64,000 bases of DNA from Variovorax brevis (GCF_030317105.1 NZ_JASZYG010000014.1:1-64000), one strand, 5' to 3'; positions 51,399-60,762 are shown, numbered from the stretch's first letter. Notes: generated by a model not told the origin, from the letters alone. Numbers and translations are program-made.

Positions 51399-54300
51399 AT
51401 GACCCTCAACGTTGACACCATCTACTACCTCACCCCTGTGCAGCACGGCATGCTGCACCACTCGCAGCTGGCGGCCGGCTCGGGCGTCTATGTGGAGCAG
51501 TTCACCTGCCTGCTCGAAGGCGCACTGGACGAAGAGCGTTTTGCCCAGGCATGGGCCGCCGTGGCGCAAGGTCACGATGTGCTGAAGACGCGTTTTGTCC
51601 GCCTGCGCGATGCGCAGCCGCTGCAGGTGGTGCTGCGGGAAGTGCGCTTGCCCCTGGCGCGCGCGGACTGGAGCGCACTCGATGCACAGGCGCAGGCCCG
51701 GCGCTTCGAAGCCTTGCTGGCCAGCGACCGCGCGGCCGGCCTGGACCTCGACGCGGCGCCGCTCATGCGCATCCAGCTGATGGCCCTTGGACCACAGCGC
51801 TGGCGCTTCCTGTGGACCTGGCATCACGCGATCCTGGACGGATGGTCGATGCCGATCCTGCTCGGCGAGGTTTTTCGTCACTATGCAGGGGAGCCGGGTA
51901 ACGGTCCGCCACGGCCAGACTTCCGGCACTACGCCGCATGGCGGCGCCAGCAGGACATGCAGCCCGCCCGCACCTTCTGGACCGACCAGTTGCGCGGGCT
52001 GCATGAAGCGCTGGCATGGGCACCAGCCGTTTGCCCGCCGCCCACGCAGCGTGCAGCAGGGCCACTCGCATTGTTTGACGCAGCCATGCCGCAGGCGTGG
52101 AGCGCAGCGGCGGCGCGACTGTGCCGCACCCAACGCATCACGCTCAACACGCTGTGCCAGGGCGCATGGTCGCTGCTGCTCGCGCTCTATGGCGACAGCC
52201 GCGACCTTTGCTACGGCATGGTGGTTTCCGGCCGCAACGCCGGGCTGGCCGGCGCTGACGCGATGGTCGGAATCTTCATCAACACGGTGCCGATGCGGGT
52301 GCGCCTGGACACCGGCGTCACGGCAGGCGCCTGGCTGCGCGATTTGCAGCAGGACATCCAGGCGGCCGAGTCCCACTCGATCCTGCCGCTGGCCGACATT
52401 CAGCAATGCAGCGAAATGCCGCGCGGGCAGGCGCTGTTCGACACCGTCTATGTGTTCGAAAACTACCCCGGGCAAGCGCAGTTCCAGCGCATGGTCTCGG
52501 CGCTGGGCCTGCGCGTCGAGGACGTACGCGCGGTCGAGCAGACGCACTACCGGCTCGCGCTGATCGTGCTGCCAGGCGACACGCTCCAGTTTCACTTTGC
52601 GTACGATCCCGCGCGCTTCAGCGCTGAGGCCGTCAGAGAAATCGGTCGCCAGTTCGCTGCCTTGCTCGCGCGTCTGGTGGACGATGGCGAAGTCCACGTG
52701 CGGCAACTGGCCCTGCACGCCGAGCCACTCCCGGCATTGCCGCCACCATCGATGCAGCACTGCGCGCAAAGCCTGCTGGACTGTGTGCGAACGCACGCCG
52801 CACGGACACCGGCGCGCTTGGCCCTGGTCGGCGGAACCGCAACGACGGGTCTGAGCTACGGCGAACTGCTGCAGCGCTGCGAGGCGGCGCAGCAGCGCTG
52901 GCTCGCGCTCGGGTTCAAGCCCGGCGAGCGCGTGGTGTTGCCGTGCGATCCCGAAAGCTGCGATGCGCAGGCTCTGGTTCAACTGCTGTCGGCACTTGCA
53001 TTGGGGCTGGAATGCATCTGGGCCGGCGCATCTGGCGACACGCCGGAGGGCGACTACGCTTCGCTTCGCCTGCCTGGCACTGACGATGCGGCAAGTGTGG
53101 ATGGCCCTGACGCGTCCCGGCCGGATCGCGGTGCCTGCTGGCTGCGGAGCCAAGGCGAGGCAGGCCGCCGGACCTTGTTGCGCTACACGCAACAGCAACT
53201 GCTGCAAGCGGCCCAGGCCTTCGCCGCAGCCTGCCCCGTGGGCACGGCGCACGGGATGGCCTTCGCGGACACATGGTCGGCCGGCCGCGCCTTGTGGCAT
53301 GCGCTCATGGGACTGGCGAGCGGCTTGAGCCTGCACGGCCTGTGCATCTCCCCCGGCGAAGACTTCGTTGCACAGGTGGCGCTCGCCCACGACCCATGGC
53401 ACACCGTGGTGCTGGACCCGCAGCGCACGCGCCTGCTCGGCGAAGTGCCAGCGACGGATGTCGGCGCCATCGACTGCGAGCACTGGATCGTCGATGCGCA
53501 AAGCCTGAGCGCGCGCGGCGCGGCGCGCCTGCGCGCGCTGAACGAGAGCGCCGCCATCGTGTGCGAATGGCATTCTCCCGGGACGTCGCTGCCGCACTTG
53601 CGATGGCAGCATGCCGACGCATCGACCGGTCCGTCGGCATTGGCGTGCGTCCCCGGCAGCCGGCTCGATGTCATCGACATGAACGGGCACCCCGCGGCGC
53701 CGTTTGCGCGCGGCCGTCTGCGCATCAGCGGTGCGAGCGTTCCAGCGGCGGTGATGGTCCGCCAGGCGTTGCCGGGCGCTGCCCAGGGCTGGACGCTCGA
53801 CGAGCCGCTGCACTGCGTCGACGCATGGCCCGCCTGGCGCACGCCGCAAGGCTTCTTTGCGGCGCTGGCGCCAGAAGCCGGGCCGACGCCGATGTCGCCC
53901 GGGCGCGCCGATGCATCGGCGGCGCTGCCAGACCCGTCAGGCGACGCCATCGAGCGCGGCCTGCAAGAAATCTGGTCGGCCCTGCTCAAGCGCGACGGCA
54001 TCCAGCCACACCACAACTTCTTTGAGCTTGGCGGCCAGTCGCTGCTCGCCGCGGTCATGCTCTTCCAGATCGAAGAGAAGCTGGGCGTGGCCGTGGAGAT
54101 GGCGCGCTTCTTCGAGGCACCGACCATCGTTCAACTGGCGCAAAGGATACGCAGCGGCACGGCGACGCGCGTGGAACCGGACCTGGCCGAAGAAGCCCGG
54201 CTCCCTGCCGACATTGCGCCGCCGGCTGCAGTGGCCGCCAGCGACAACTTCGCGGCGCCATCGCATGTGTTGCTCACCGGCGCGACAGGCTTCCTTGGCG

Positions 54301-55388
54301 CGCACCTGCTGGCGCAGTTGCTGGCCAACACCGGGGCGGTGGTGCACTGCCTGGTGCGCGCACCCGACGCCACCGCGGCGCTCCAGCGCATTGTCCAGGC
54401 GATGCAGGCGCAGGAGGTGTGGGTGCCGGCGCATGCCGGGCGCATCGTCGCCGTGCCCGGCAACCTGGAGCAGCCGCAGCTGGGGCTCGACGCCGACGTC
54501 TTCGACCGCCTGGCGCAGCAGATCGACGCGATTTATCACAACGCTGCGCTCATCAACTTCGTGTATCCGTACAGCCTGCTCAAGCGCGTCAACGTCGATG
54601 CCACCACCGACGTGCTGCGCCTGGCCTGCCAGCATCACGCGAAGCCGGTGCACTACATCTCCACGGCCGGCGTGCTGGACCGGAAGGCCGCGCAACTCGA
54701 CGAAGTGCTCGCGCTGCCACTGCACGACCAGTTGCCCGACGGTTATGACCAGAGCAAATGGGTCGCCGAGCAGCGGGTGGCCGAAGCGGGCCGACGCGGC
54801 CTGCCCGTGACCATCTACCGGCCGGGGCGCATCGTGGGCAGCGCGAGCACCGGGCGCATGAACACCGATGACCTGTTTTGCCGGCTCATCAAGGGCATCG
54901 CCCTCTTTGGCAAGGCGCCGCGCGGGGTGGGCTTCGATAACGTCCTGCCTGTCGACCTGGTCAGCCGGATCATCGTCGAGGCTTCCTCGCGGCCCGGGGC
55001 GCGCGGCCAGGCGGTGCATGTGCTCAATCCACACTGGCATTCCTTCGACGAGGTGGTGGCGCTCATCGAGTCGCGCGGCTATTCACTCGAGCACCTGGCC
55101 TTCGGTGACTGGCTCGAGCAGCTGGACGTGCACGTACGGCGCAACACCGATCACCCGCTTGCCATGCTGATTCCGGCGCTCCGAAGGCTCAACCCGCAGA
55201 CGGATGCGAGCGTGGGTCGGCAATTGCCCATCAGCATTCACAGGATGCAGGTGCTCGCCCCGCAAGCGCTGGCCGCCGGACTGCAGCCGACGATCAATTG
55301 GCTAAAGCGCTGTATTGAGCATTTCGAAAGCAGCGGGTATCTGACGCCGCCCAAATCCCCACCATTCGCGACTACAAAATACACATAA
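51399..55388 (+). CDS. NRPS: C-A*-PCP-thioester reductase with degenerate adenylation domain
   Basis: 1329 residues. C domain 1-440 with WHHAILDGWSM (H142-H143); starting LTPVQHGMLHHS and following an E domain, it fits the DCL class. Residues about 450-850 show A1/A2-like sequence (LSYGELLQRCEAAQQRW...) but no A3, A5, A7 or A10 motif: a second dead A domain, shorter than normal. PCP S881 (LGGQSLLAAV). Terminal SDR thioester reductase with GATGFLG (G961) and YDQSK (Y1116, K1120), which would release the product as an aldehyde, or an alcohol after a second reduction. Last enzyme of the assembly line. Confidence 0.9.
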   Translation: MTLNVDTIYYLTPVQHGMLHHSQLAAGSGVYVEQFTCLLEGALDEERFAQAWAAVAQGHDVLKTRFVRLRDAQPLQVVLREVRLPLARADWSALDAQAQARRFEALLASDRAAGLDLDAAPLMRIQLMALGPQRWRFLWTWHHAILDGWSMPILLGEVFRHYAGEPGNGPPRPDFRHYAAWRRQQDMQPARTFWTDQLRGLHEALAWAPAVCPPPTQRAAGPLALFDAAMPQAWSAAAARLCRTQRITLNTLCQGAWSLLLALYGDSRDLCYGMVVSGRNAGLAGADAMVGIFINTVPMRVRLDTGVTAGAWLRDLQQDIQAAESHSILPLADIQQCSEMPRGQALFDTVYVFENYPGQAQFQRMVSALGLRVEDVRAVEQTHYRLALIVLPGDTLQFHFAYDPARFSAEAVREIGRQFAALLARLVDDGEVHVRQLALHAEPLPALPPPSMQHCAQSLLDCVRTHAARTPARLALVGGTATTGLSYGELLQRCEAAQQRWLALGFKPGERVVLPCDPESCDAQALVQLLSALALGLECIWAGASGDTPEGDYASLRLPGTDDAASVDGPDASRPDRGACWLRSQGEAGRRTLLRYTQQQLLQAAQAFAAACPVGTAHGMAFADTWSAGRALWHALMGLASGLSLHGLCISPGEDFVAQVALAHDPWHTVVLDPQRTRLLGEVPATDVGAIDCEHWIVDAQSLSARGAARLRALNESAAIVCEWHSPGTSLPHLRWQHADASTGPSALACVPGSRLDVIDMNGHPAAPFARGRLRISGASVPAAVMVRQALPGAAQGWTLDEPLHCVDAWPAWRTPQGFFAALAPEAGPTPMSPGRADASAALPDPSGDAIERGLQEIWSALLKRDGIQPHHNFFELGGQSLLAAVMLFQIEEKLGVAVEMARFFEAPTIVQLAQRIRSGTATRVEPDLAEEARLPADIAPPAAVAASDNFAAPSHVLLTGATGFLGAHLLAQLLANTGAVVHCLVRAPDATAALQRIVQAMQAQEVWVPAHAGRIVAVPGNLEQPQLGLDADVFDRLAQQIDAIYHNAALINFVYPYSLLKRVNVDATTDVLRLACQHHAKPVHYISTAGVLDRKAAQLDEVLALPLHDQLPDGYDQSKWVAEQRVAEAGRRGLPVTIYRPGRIVGSASTGRMNTDDLFCRLIKGIALFGKAPRGVGFDNVLPVDLVSRIIVEASSRPGARGQAVHVLNPHWHSFDEVVALIESRGYSLEHLAFGDWLEQLDVHVRRNTDHPLAMLIPALRRLNPQTDASVGRQLPISIHRMQVLAPQALAAGLQPTINWLKRCIEHFESSGYLTPPKSPPFATTKYT

Positions 55389-55637
55389 GGCAATTAACCG
55401 AATAGCCATTGCGCCAAATTGTTAAATGCATACCAAATATTTTATGGACAAAGTACAGCGAGGATCTGGCGGCGTTGAAGGAATGGCGTTACGATTGATC
55501 TTCGCAGCAGATGACGCCGAATAGTTCAGTCAATCCAACTGTTTTCAAGCCCTATTGTTTTTTCGCTCGATATCTTATTTCAAAATATTTCGACGCAAAC
55601 AGGGAGTCATCGGCTGATCTGCACCCGTAAAATAAAA

Positions 55638-56423
55638 ATGCAAATTCAGGAAGACATGTCAGCCATCCACGCTCCTGCCGGAGATCTGGAAATACTTTCG
55701 CGCATCATCAGGGAAATTCAGCCCTGCCGGGACATCACGCTTCAACTGGACAAGATCTCTCGCCGCATGCACGAGATCATTCCATTCCGCAAATCCGTGT
55801 TGCTTCTACAGCGCAAGATCAATTCGGCAGCGTGTGGACTGGTCTATTACAACGGCGGGCCGAGCGAGGATTTCTCGGGACAATCAAAAGCTGCATCGGC
55901 CATCAGCATCGAGCAATACGGCAAAAGCTTCGAACGATTCAAGCAAACCGACCATGCTTTTCTGTGGTCGAGCCAGCCGCTGCCGCAGCAGGACGCGGCC
56001 TTGCCCGCCGAACTCGCCGATGCCGCGCGGCGCATGCAGGGCGGCTGCGGTCTGGCCGCCATCGTGCAGTCGGCGAGCTTCGGAGCCGACGACGTCGTCA
56101 TGCTGTGGCAGTTCGACTGTGACGTGGAGAGTCCCCAGCAATCCCTGGGGCTCAGCGTCATCGCCTTTTGCCTGCATTCGACATTCATGCTGCATTCGGT
56201 CGCCCCTCAAACCAAAAGCGACTGTTTTGGAATCAATCTCACCAGCAAGGAGCGAGACGTCCTCAAATGGGTGGGCGAAGGAAAAACCTCCTGGGAAATC
56301 GGCAGGATCATGTACACGTCGGAGCGCACCGTCAAATTCCATCTGAAAAACGTTTACGCCAAGCTCAATGTTTCCAATAGAGCGCAAGCGGTTGCCGTTT
56401 TCAACCGGCTGCGCATTTACTGA
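55638..56423 (+). CDS. LuxR-type regulator (solo) of the cluster
   Basis: 261 residues. The C-terminal helix-turn-helix LTSKERDVLKWVGEGKTSWEIGRIMYTSERTVKFHLKNVYAKL is the LuxR type found in quorum-sensing receptors (KTSWEIG, ERTVKFHL). The N-terminal 180 residues resemble an autoinducer-binding domain in size, but I cannot place the Trp/Tyr/Asp ligand residues. No luxI-like synthase is in the window. It lies 249 bp after the NRPS, in a markedly AT-richer stretch. Likely the cluster activator; the dyad at 36466-36484 is a candidate target. Confidence 0.85.
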   Translation: MQIQEDMSAIHAPAGDLEILSRIIREIQPCRDITLQLDKISRRMHEIIPFRKSVLLLQRKINSAACGLVYYNGGPSEDFSGQSKAASAISIEQYGKSFERFKQTDHAFLWSSQPLPQQDAALPAELADAARRMQGGCGLAAIVQSASFGADDVVMLWQFDCDVESPQQSLGLSVIAFCLHSTFMLHSVAPQTKSDCFGINLTSKERDVLKWVGEGKTSWEIGRIMYTSERTVKFHLKNVYAKLNVSNRAQAVAVFNRLRIY

Positions 56424-56433
56424 GGCGGCGCGC

Positions 56434-56676
56434 ATGTCGTTCAAACAAAAAATTGGCGCCTTTGTCGAAAAACACGGGTACACCTATCGGGCTTACGTCC
56501 TGGGGATCCTGTTTTTTCCGCCTGCCGCAGTTTTCATTGCTTGCAAGAAGCCCGACATCTCCATGACCAGCCGGGTCACGCTCAATGTTTTTGCAATTGC
56601 GCTGCCGCCGTTGATTGGCGCTGGCACTCTTTACATTCTCAAGACGATCGTGGACTGGTTACGCATCCAGTTTTAG
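56434..56676 (+). CDS. Small two-segment membrane protein
   Basis: 80 residues starting MSFKQKIGAFVEKHGYTYRAYVLG, 10 bp after the luxR stop. Two hydrophobic segments, at about 22-38 and 48-68, are separated by a short polar loop (CKKPDISMTSR). I do not recognise a family. Position between the regulator and the ABC exporter suggests a role at the membrane in export or self-protection. GAGGCGGCGCGC precedes the ATG. Confidence 0.6.
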   Translation: MSFKQKIGAFVEKHGYTYRAYVLGILFFPPAAVFIACKKPDISMTSRVTLNVFAIALPPLIGAGTLYILKTIVDWLRIQF

Positions 56677-56773
56677 CGCGTCGCGCCCCGCAAGTTGCCG
56701 CGACCCGTACGAAAGAACAGTTTTATTCCCTCGACATCCAATAACCTGCGCACGCATTGCCTTTTACGACTTC

Positions 56774-57475
56774 ATGACTATTGACGCAGCACAACTAAAT
56801 GCGGTTGGAAAGGCATATCACCTGGACGCTGTCGGCGTTTCCGCCCTTCGCCATGTCGATCTCACGGTTCGCAGCGGACTGGTCACCGTCATTTGCGGCG
56901 CCTCGGGCAGCGGCAAGACCACGCTGCTCAACCTCATCGGGGGGCTCGACCGGCCCAGCAGCGGCTCCATTCAAGTGGCCGGCAAGGACATCGGCGCAAT
57001 GGACGACAACGCACTGTCGGACTTCCGGGCACGCAGCCTGGGCATCGTGTTCCAGAACTTCAATCTGTTGCCGGTGCTGACGGCGTTCGAGAATGTCGAA
57101 TACCCGCTGGTGCTGGTCGGCCGCGAGCGGCGCCAGCGCCACCAGCGGGTGCGCGAATTGCTGCACGCCGTGGGGCTCGCCGACAAGGCCGGAAGTCGGC
57201 CCGGCGAACTGTCGGGCGGCCAGCGGCAGCGGGTGGCCATTGCGCGTGCACTGGCAGCGGGTCCGCAGATCGTGCTGGCCGACGAGCCGACCGCCAACCT
57301 CGACAGCCAGACCGGCGCGCAGATCATCGCGTTGATGCGCAGCCTCCAGCGCGAGCAGCAGGTGTCTTTCATCATTTCGTCGCACGACGCGCAGGTGATC
57401 GAAGCGGCCGACGATCTCATCCGCATCAAGGACGGCAGCGTCGCCGGGGTGTGCCGGGCCAAGGCGGTGGCATGA
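56774..57475 (+). CDS. ABC transporter ATP-binding protein, LolD/MacB type
   Basis: 233 residues from MTIDAAQLNAVGKAYHLDA. Walker A GASGSGKTTLLNLIGG, Q-loop VFQNFNLLPVLTAFENVEYPL (typical LolD/MacB), signature ELSGGQRQRVAIARAL, Walker B VLADEPTANLDSQTG and H-loop SSHD. These proteins power FtsX-type permeases that work on lipoproteins, peptides or macrolides at the periplasmic face. It overlaps the permease gene by 4 bp. Confidence 0.9.
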   Translation: MTIDAAQLNAVGKAYHLDAVGVSALRHVDLTVRSGLVTVICGASGSGKTTLLNLIGGLDRPSSGSIQVAGKDIGAMDDNALSDFRARSLGIVFQNFNLLPVLTAFENVEYPLVLVGRERRQRHQRVRELLHAVGLADKAGSRPGELSGGQRQRVAIARALAAGPQIVLADEPTANLDSQTGAQIIALMRSLQREQQVSFIISSHDAQVIEAADDLIRIKDGSVAGVCRAKAVA

Positions 57476-58863
57476 ACACCTTTGCACTGGCCTGGCGCAA
57501 CCTGTTGCGCGCCCGGCGCCGCTCCATCACGACCTTGCTGGCGATGATCGTCGGCGCCAATGCGGTCCTTCTGTTCGGCGGCTACAGCCGCAACATCACC
57601 TACGGTCTGCAGTCCGACTATGTGAAGTACGGCGGACATCTGCAGATCCAGCGCCAGGGCTACTACCTGTACGGCAGCGGCAACCCGGCAGCCTATGGGA
57701 TTGCCAGCTACCAGAAGATCATCGACACCATCAAGGCCGACCCCGTGCTGCAGCCGATGGTGGTGATGGCAACGCCCACGCTCGACCTGCAGGGCATCGC
57801 CGGCAACTTCAGCGCCGGCGTGTCGCGAACCGCGCTGGGCGTGGGCGTGGTCGTGGCGGACCAGAACGTGATGCGCGCCTGGAACGACTACGACTTTCCC
57901 GTGGAGATCCCACCCATGGCGCTCACTGGCACGCCTGCGGACGCAGCCATCGTGGGCGTCAGCCTGGCGCGGGTTCTCCAGTTGTGCAAGCCGTTGCAGA
58001 TCAAGGATTGCCCGGAGCCGCCATCGCCGCCGTCCCGCCCGGGTGCGCGTGAGCTTTCAGTCGACGTGGCAGCCCTGGGCGCACTGGCCGGCCAGGACGG
58101 CTTGGCGGCGCCGTTCGCCAACTCCATCGAAATGCTGGCCGCGACCGCACGGGGCGCGCCCAACGTCGCACAGTTGAAAGTCGTCAAGGCCGAGGAACAG
58201 GGCGTGAAGGAGTTCGACGACGTGTACGTCGGCCTGCACCTGGCGCAGGCGCAGCGCCTGGTCTTCGGCAATGACCCGCCGAAAGCGACCGCCATCGTCG
58301 TGCAGTTGCAGCACACCGGACAGATGAAGGCCGCGCGCGAGCGTCTTGAGTTCCTGCTGCGCACAAGCTTTGCCGGCGAATCGACCGAGGTGGTGGACTA
58401 CACGACGCTCAACCCCTTCTACGGCCAGGCGCTGGCGCTGTTCGGCACGATCTTCGGCTTTGTCGCGGCGCTGATCGGGGCCATCGTCCTGTTCACGGTG
58501 GGCAACACCATGAGCATGGCCGTGATCGAACGCACGGTGGAAATCGGCACGTTGCGCGCCATGGGACTGCGGCGCTCGCACTTGCGCCGACTCTTCATGA
58601 GCGAGGGGCTGTTGCTGGGCGCCGCGGGTGCCGTGATCGGGGTTGGCATCGCGGCCGGCATTGCGGGCTTGATCAACTTCAGCGGATTGACCTGGACCCC
58701 ACCCGGACGCTCGCCCGTGCCATTGATCATCCGCGTGTGGGGCGAACCAAAGCTGATTGCGGGCACCACCGCCGGCCTGGTGCTGGTGGCCATCCTCTCG
58801 GCCTGGCTTCCTTCGCGCCGCGCCGCCCGACTGGACATCGTCGAGGCGCTGCGGCATGTATGA
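57472..58863 (+). CDS. FtsX-family ABC permease, LolC/MacB type
   Basis: 463 residues. An N-terminal membrane segment (SITTLLAMIVGANAVLLFGG), a large periplasmic domain of about 310 residues and three C-terminal membrane segments, with VGNTMSMAVIERTVEIGTLRAMGLRRSHLRRLF between them, give the FtsX/MacB layout. The EIGxLRAxG coupling helix is intact. No MacA-like adaptor is present; a lipoprotein follows 81 bp downstream. Likely export or self-protection for the lipopeptide, inferred from position. Confidence 0.87.
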   Translation: MNTFALAWRNLLRARRRSITTLLAMIVGANAVLLFGGYSRNITYGLQSDYVKYGGHLQIQRQGYYLYGSGNPAAYGIASYQKIIDTIKADPVLQPMVVMATPTLDLQGIAGNFSAGVSRTALGVGVVVADQNVMRAWNDYDFPVEIPPMALTGTPADAAIVGVSLARVLQLCKPLQIKDCPEPPSPPSRPGARELSVDVAALGALAGQDGLAAPFANSIEMLAATARGAPNVAQLKVVKAEEQGVKEFDDVYVGLHLAQAQRLVFGNDPPKATAIVVQLQHTGQMKAARERLEFLLRTSFAGESTEVVDYTTLNPFYGQALALFGTIFGFVAALIGAIVLFTVGNTMSMAVIERTVEIGTLRAMGLRRSHLRRLFMSEGLLLGAAGAVIGVGIAAGIAGLINFSGLTWTPPGRSPVPLIIRVWGEPKLIAGTTAGLVLVAILSAWLPSRRAARLDIVEALRHV

Positions 58864-58944
58864 ACCCACGTTTGCGGCATGGCGCGCCCGTTTCCCGAAT
58901 CCCGTTTTGGTTTCGCATTTCGCATTTCGATGGAGGCTCCCTGA

Positions 58945-59418
58945 ATGAAACCACCCTGGCGCACCTTCTCTGCTGCCACGGCGATGACACTTGCCGCGGT
59001 ACTCGCGGGATGTACGCCGCATGACAGCGCCGCCGCGTCCACGCACGCTGCCACGCGCGAGCGGCCTGCAAGCCTCGACACATCCTTCAAGCGCACGTCG
59101 GCGGCAGGCAAGTACGTCGTCGAGATCACGCCGCCCGCGCCGGGCGTGGCTGTCGGGCGCATTCAAGGCTGGACCATCACGCTGCAGGGTGCAACGGGCG
59201 AGCCGGTGCCGGGCGCTTCCATCGATGTCAGCGGCGACATGCCCGAACACGGCCACGGACTTCCAACCCAGCCGCAAGTCAAGCCAGGCACGCAGCCCGG
59301 GCACTATGCGCTCGAAGGCATGAAGTTCAACATGGGCGGCTGGTGGGTGCTTCACCTCAAGATCCGCGGGCCGCAAGGCGCGGATGAGGTCACGTTCAAC
59401 ATAGTGCTGCCCGAGTGA
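58945..59418 (+). CDS. YtkA-like lipoprotein
   Basis: 157 residues with a lipoprotein signal: a positive start, a hydrophobic core (FSAATAMTLAAVLA) and lipobox LAGC, so Cys-22 region becomes acylated. The mature part has an Ig-like strand domain with GWTITLQGATGEPVPGASIDVSGDMPEHGHGL and MGGWWVLHLKI, the YtkA-like/FixH-related pattern with a His-rich metal-site-like loop. It might be an adaptor for the ABC exporter or bind a metal; unknown. The next gene starts close by (a GTG overlaps its stop). Confidence 0.75.
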   Translation: MKPPWRTFSAATAMTLAAVLAGCTPHDSAAASTHAATRERPASLDTSFKRTSAAGKYVVEITPPAPGVAVGRIQGWTITLQGATGEPVPGASIDVSGDMPEHGHGLPTQPQVKPGTQPGHYALEGMKFNMGGWWVLHLKIRGPQGADEVTFNIVLPE

Positions 59419-59453
59419 AGGTCAGTGCAATGCCTCCGACTCCCGGGATTCCA

Positions 59454-60605
59454 ATGAACAAGAAACAACTGCAAGTGCGCCATTTCGTCATCGGTTGCCT
59501 GGGCCTTTGCGTCGGCGCCATGTTCGCGCCGTACGCCTGGGCACAGGCCGCGCGGACGCCGACCCAGAGGCTGGACACGTCCGACTCGCGCGCCGACAGG
59601 CTGACGCCCTACCAGCCGCGCTTCGGCCGGAAGCGGCCGGTCATTGCCGTCGTCGCCGAGAACTACTACACCGAGTTGAGCGACTACGTGGTGCCCTACG
59701 GCATCCTGAGTGCCGCGAGCGTGGCCGACGTGTATGCGCTGGCCACGCAGCCGGGGCCGATCCGCATCTTTCCGGCGCCGATGAACATCCAGCCGCAGGC
59801 CACCATCGCGGCCTTCGATCGCCAGTATCCGCAGGGCGCCGACTACATCGTGGTGCCGGCCGTGCACCGCGACGACGACCCGACGCTGCTGGCATGGGTC
59901 CGTGAGCAGTCGGCCAAGGGCTCGGTCATCGTCGGGGTCTGCGACGGGGTCCGGGTGCTCGCGCAAGCGGGCCTGCTGGACGGACACAAGGCCACCACCC
60001 ACTGGTATTCCATCGACGAACTGGGCAAGCGGTATCCGGCGACCACATGGCAGCGCGATCGGCGCTACATCGAGGACGGCAAGATCATCACGACCACGGG
60101 CGTGACGGCCAACATTCCGGTGTCGCTGGCCATCATCGAGGCCATCGCCGGCACGCAGCAGGCCACCAGCGTTGCGCATCGGCTCGGCGGCCCCGAACGC
60201 GGCTGGTCGGCCAGGCACCCGACCGATCGCTTTCATCTCACGTGGCGCGACAAGTTCACCATTGCCGGCAACTTCGCGTCCTTCTGGGCACACGAGGAGG
60301 TCGGCATCAAGCTGGAACCGGGCTTCGACGAAATCTCGCTGGCGCTGAAGGCCGAGGTGTACTCCGCGACCTATCGCTCCAAGGCACTCACCGTCGCCGA
60401 CAGCGCCGCGCCGGTCAAGAGCAAGCGCGGCCTGTACTTCGTTCCGGCAACGACGGTGGACAAGGCGCCGCGCCGCATGCTCAGCCCGCCGGATGGCAAA
60501 GTGCCGCTGCTCGCGCTGGACCAGGCGCTCAAGGGGCTGGCCGCGGACTATGGACAGGACACGGCATCGTGGGTCGCCTTGCAGATGGAGTACCCGGGGT
60601 ATTGA
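59454..60605 (+). CDS. DJ-1/PfpI-family class I glutamine-amidotransferase-like protein, exported
   Basis: About 383 residues from MNKKQLQVRHFVIG; a GTG at 59415 is an in-frame alternative that overlaps the lipoprotein stop. A signal-like hydrophobic segment ends at AWAQ. The DJ-1/PfpI domain has the nucleophile elbow in VIVGVCDGVRVLAQAGLLDGHKATTHW (Cys in GVCDGV) and the TTGVTANIPVSLAIIEAIAG helix. A second ~150-residue C-terminal part, FHLTWRDKFTIAGNFASFW onwards, is unassigned. Members include proteases, glyoxalase/deglycase-like enzymes and regulators. A role in handling the cluster's aldehyde product is attractive but speculative. Confidence 0.75.
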   Translation: MNKKQLQVRHFVIGCLGLCVGAMFAPYAWAQAARTPTQRLDTSDSRADRLTPYQPRFGRKRPVIAVVAENYYTELSDYVVPYGILSAASVADVYALATQPGPIRIFPAPMNIQPQATIAAFDRQYPQGADYIVVPAVHRDDDPTLLAWVREQSAKGSVIVGVCDGVRVLAQAGLLDGHKATTHWYSIDELGKRYPATTWQRDRRYIEDGKIITTTGVTANIPVSLAIIEAIAGTQQATSVAHRLGGPERGWSARHPTDRFHLTWRDKFTIAGNFASFWAHEEVGIKLEPGFDEISLALKAEVYSATYRSKALTVADSAAPVKSKRGLYFVPATTVDKAPRRMLSPPDGKVPLLALDQALKGLAADYGQDTASWVALQMEYPGY

Positions 60606-60630
60606 CGGGCCGTCGAAATGCGCTTGCGGC

Positions 60631-60674
60631 GTCGCGTCGGAGTCGCGTCGGAGTCGCGTCGACGTCGCGTCGCA
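60631..60674. repeat. 11-bp tandem repeat, four copies
   Basis: GTCGCGTCGGA is repeated four times (60631, 60642, 60653, 60664), with changes only in the last two bases of copies 3 and 4, between the DJ-1 gene and the DUF2855 gene. GC-rich, no hairpin; likely slippage-prone. Confidence 0.85.
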
Positions 60675-60762
60675 ATCGCGACTGCATGAACGCCACGCGC
60701 GCCGACACAATGGCGAGCGCGGCGTTGTTCCATTCGATGCCCATTTTCGAAAGGCTTTTGCC

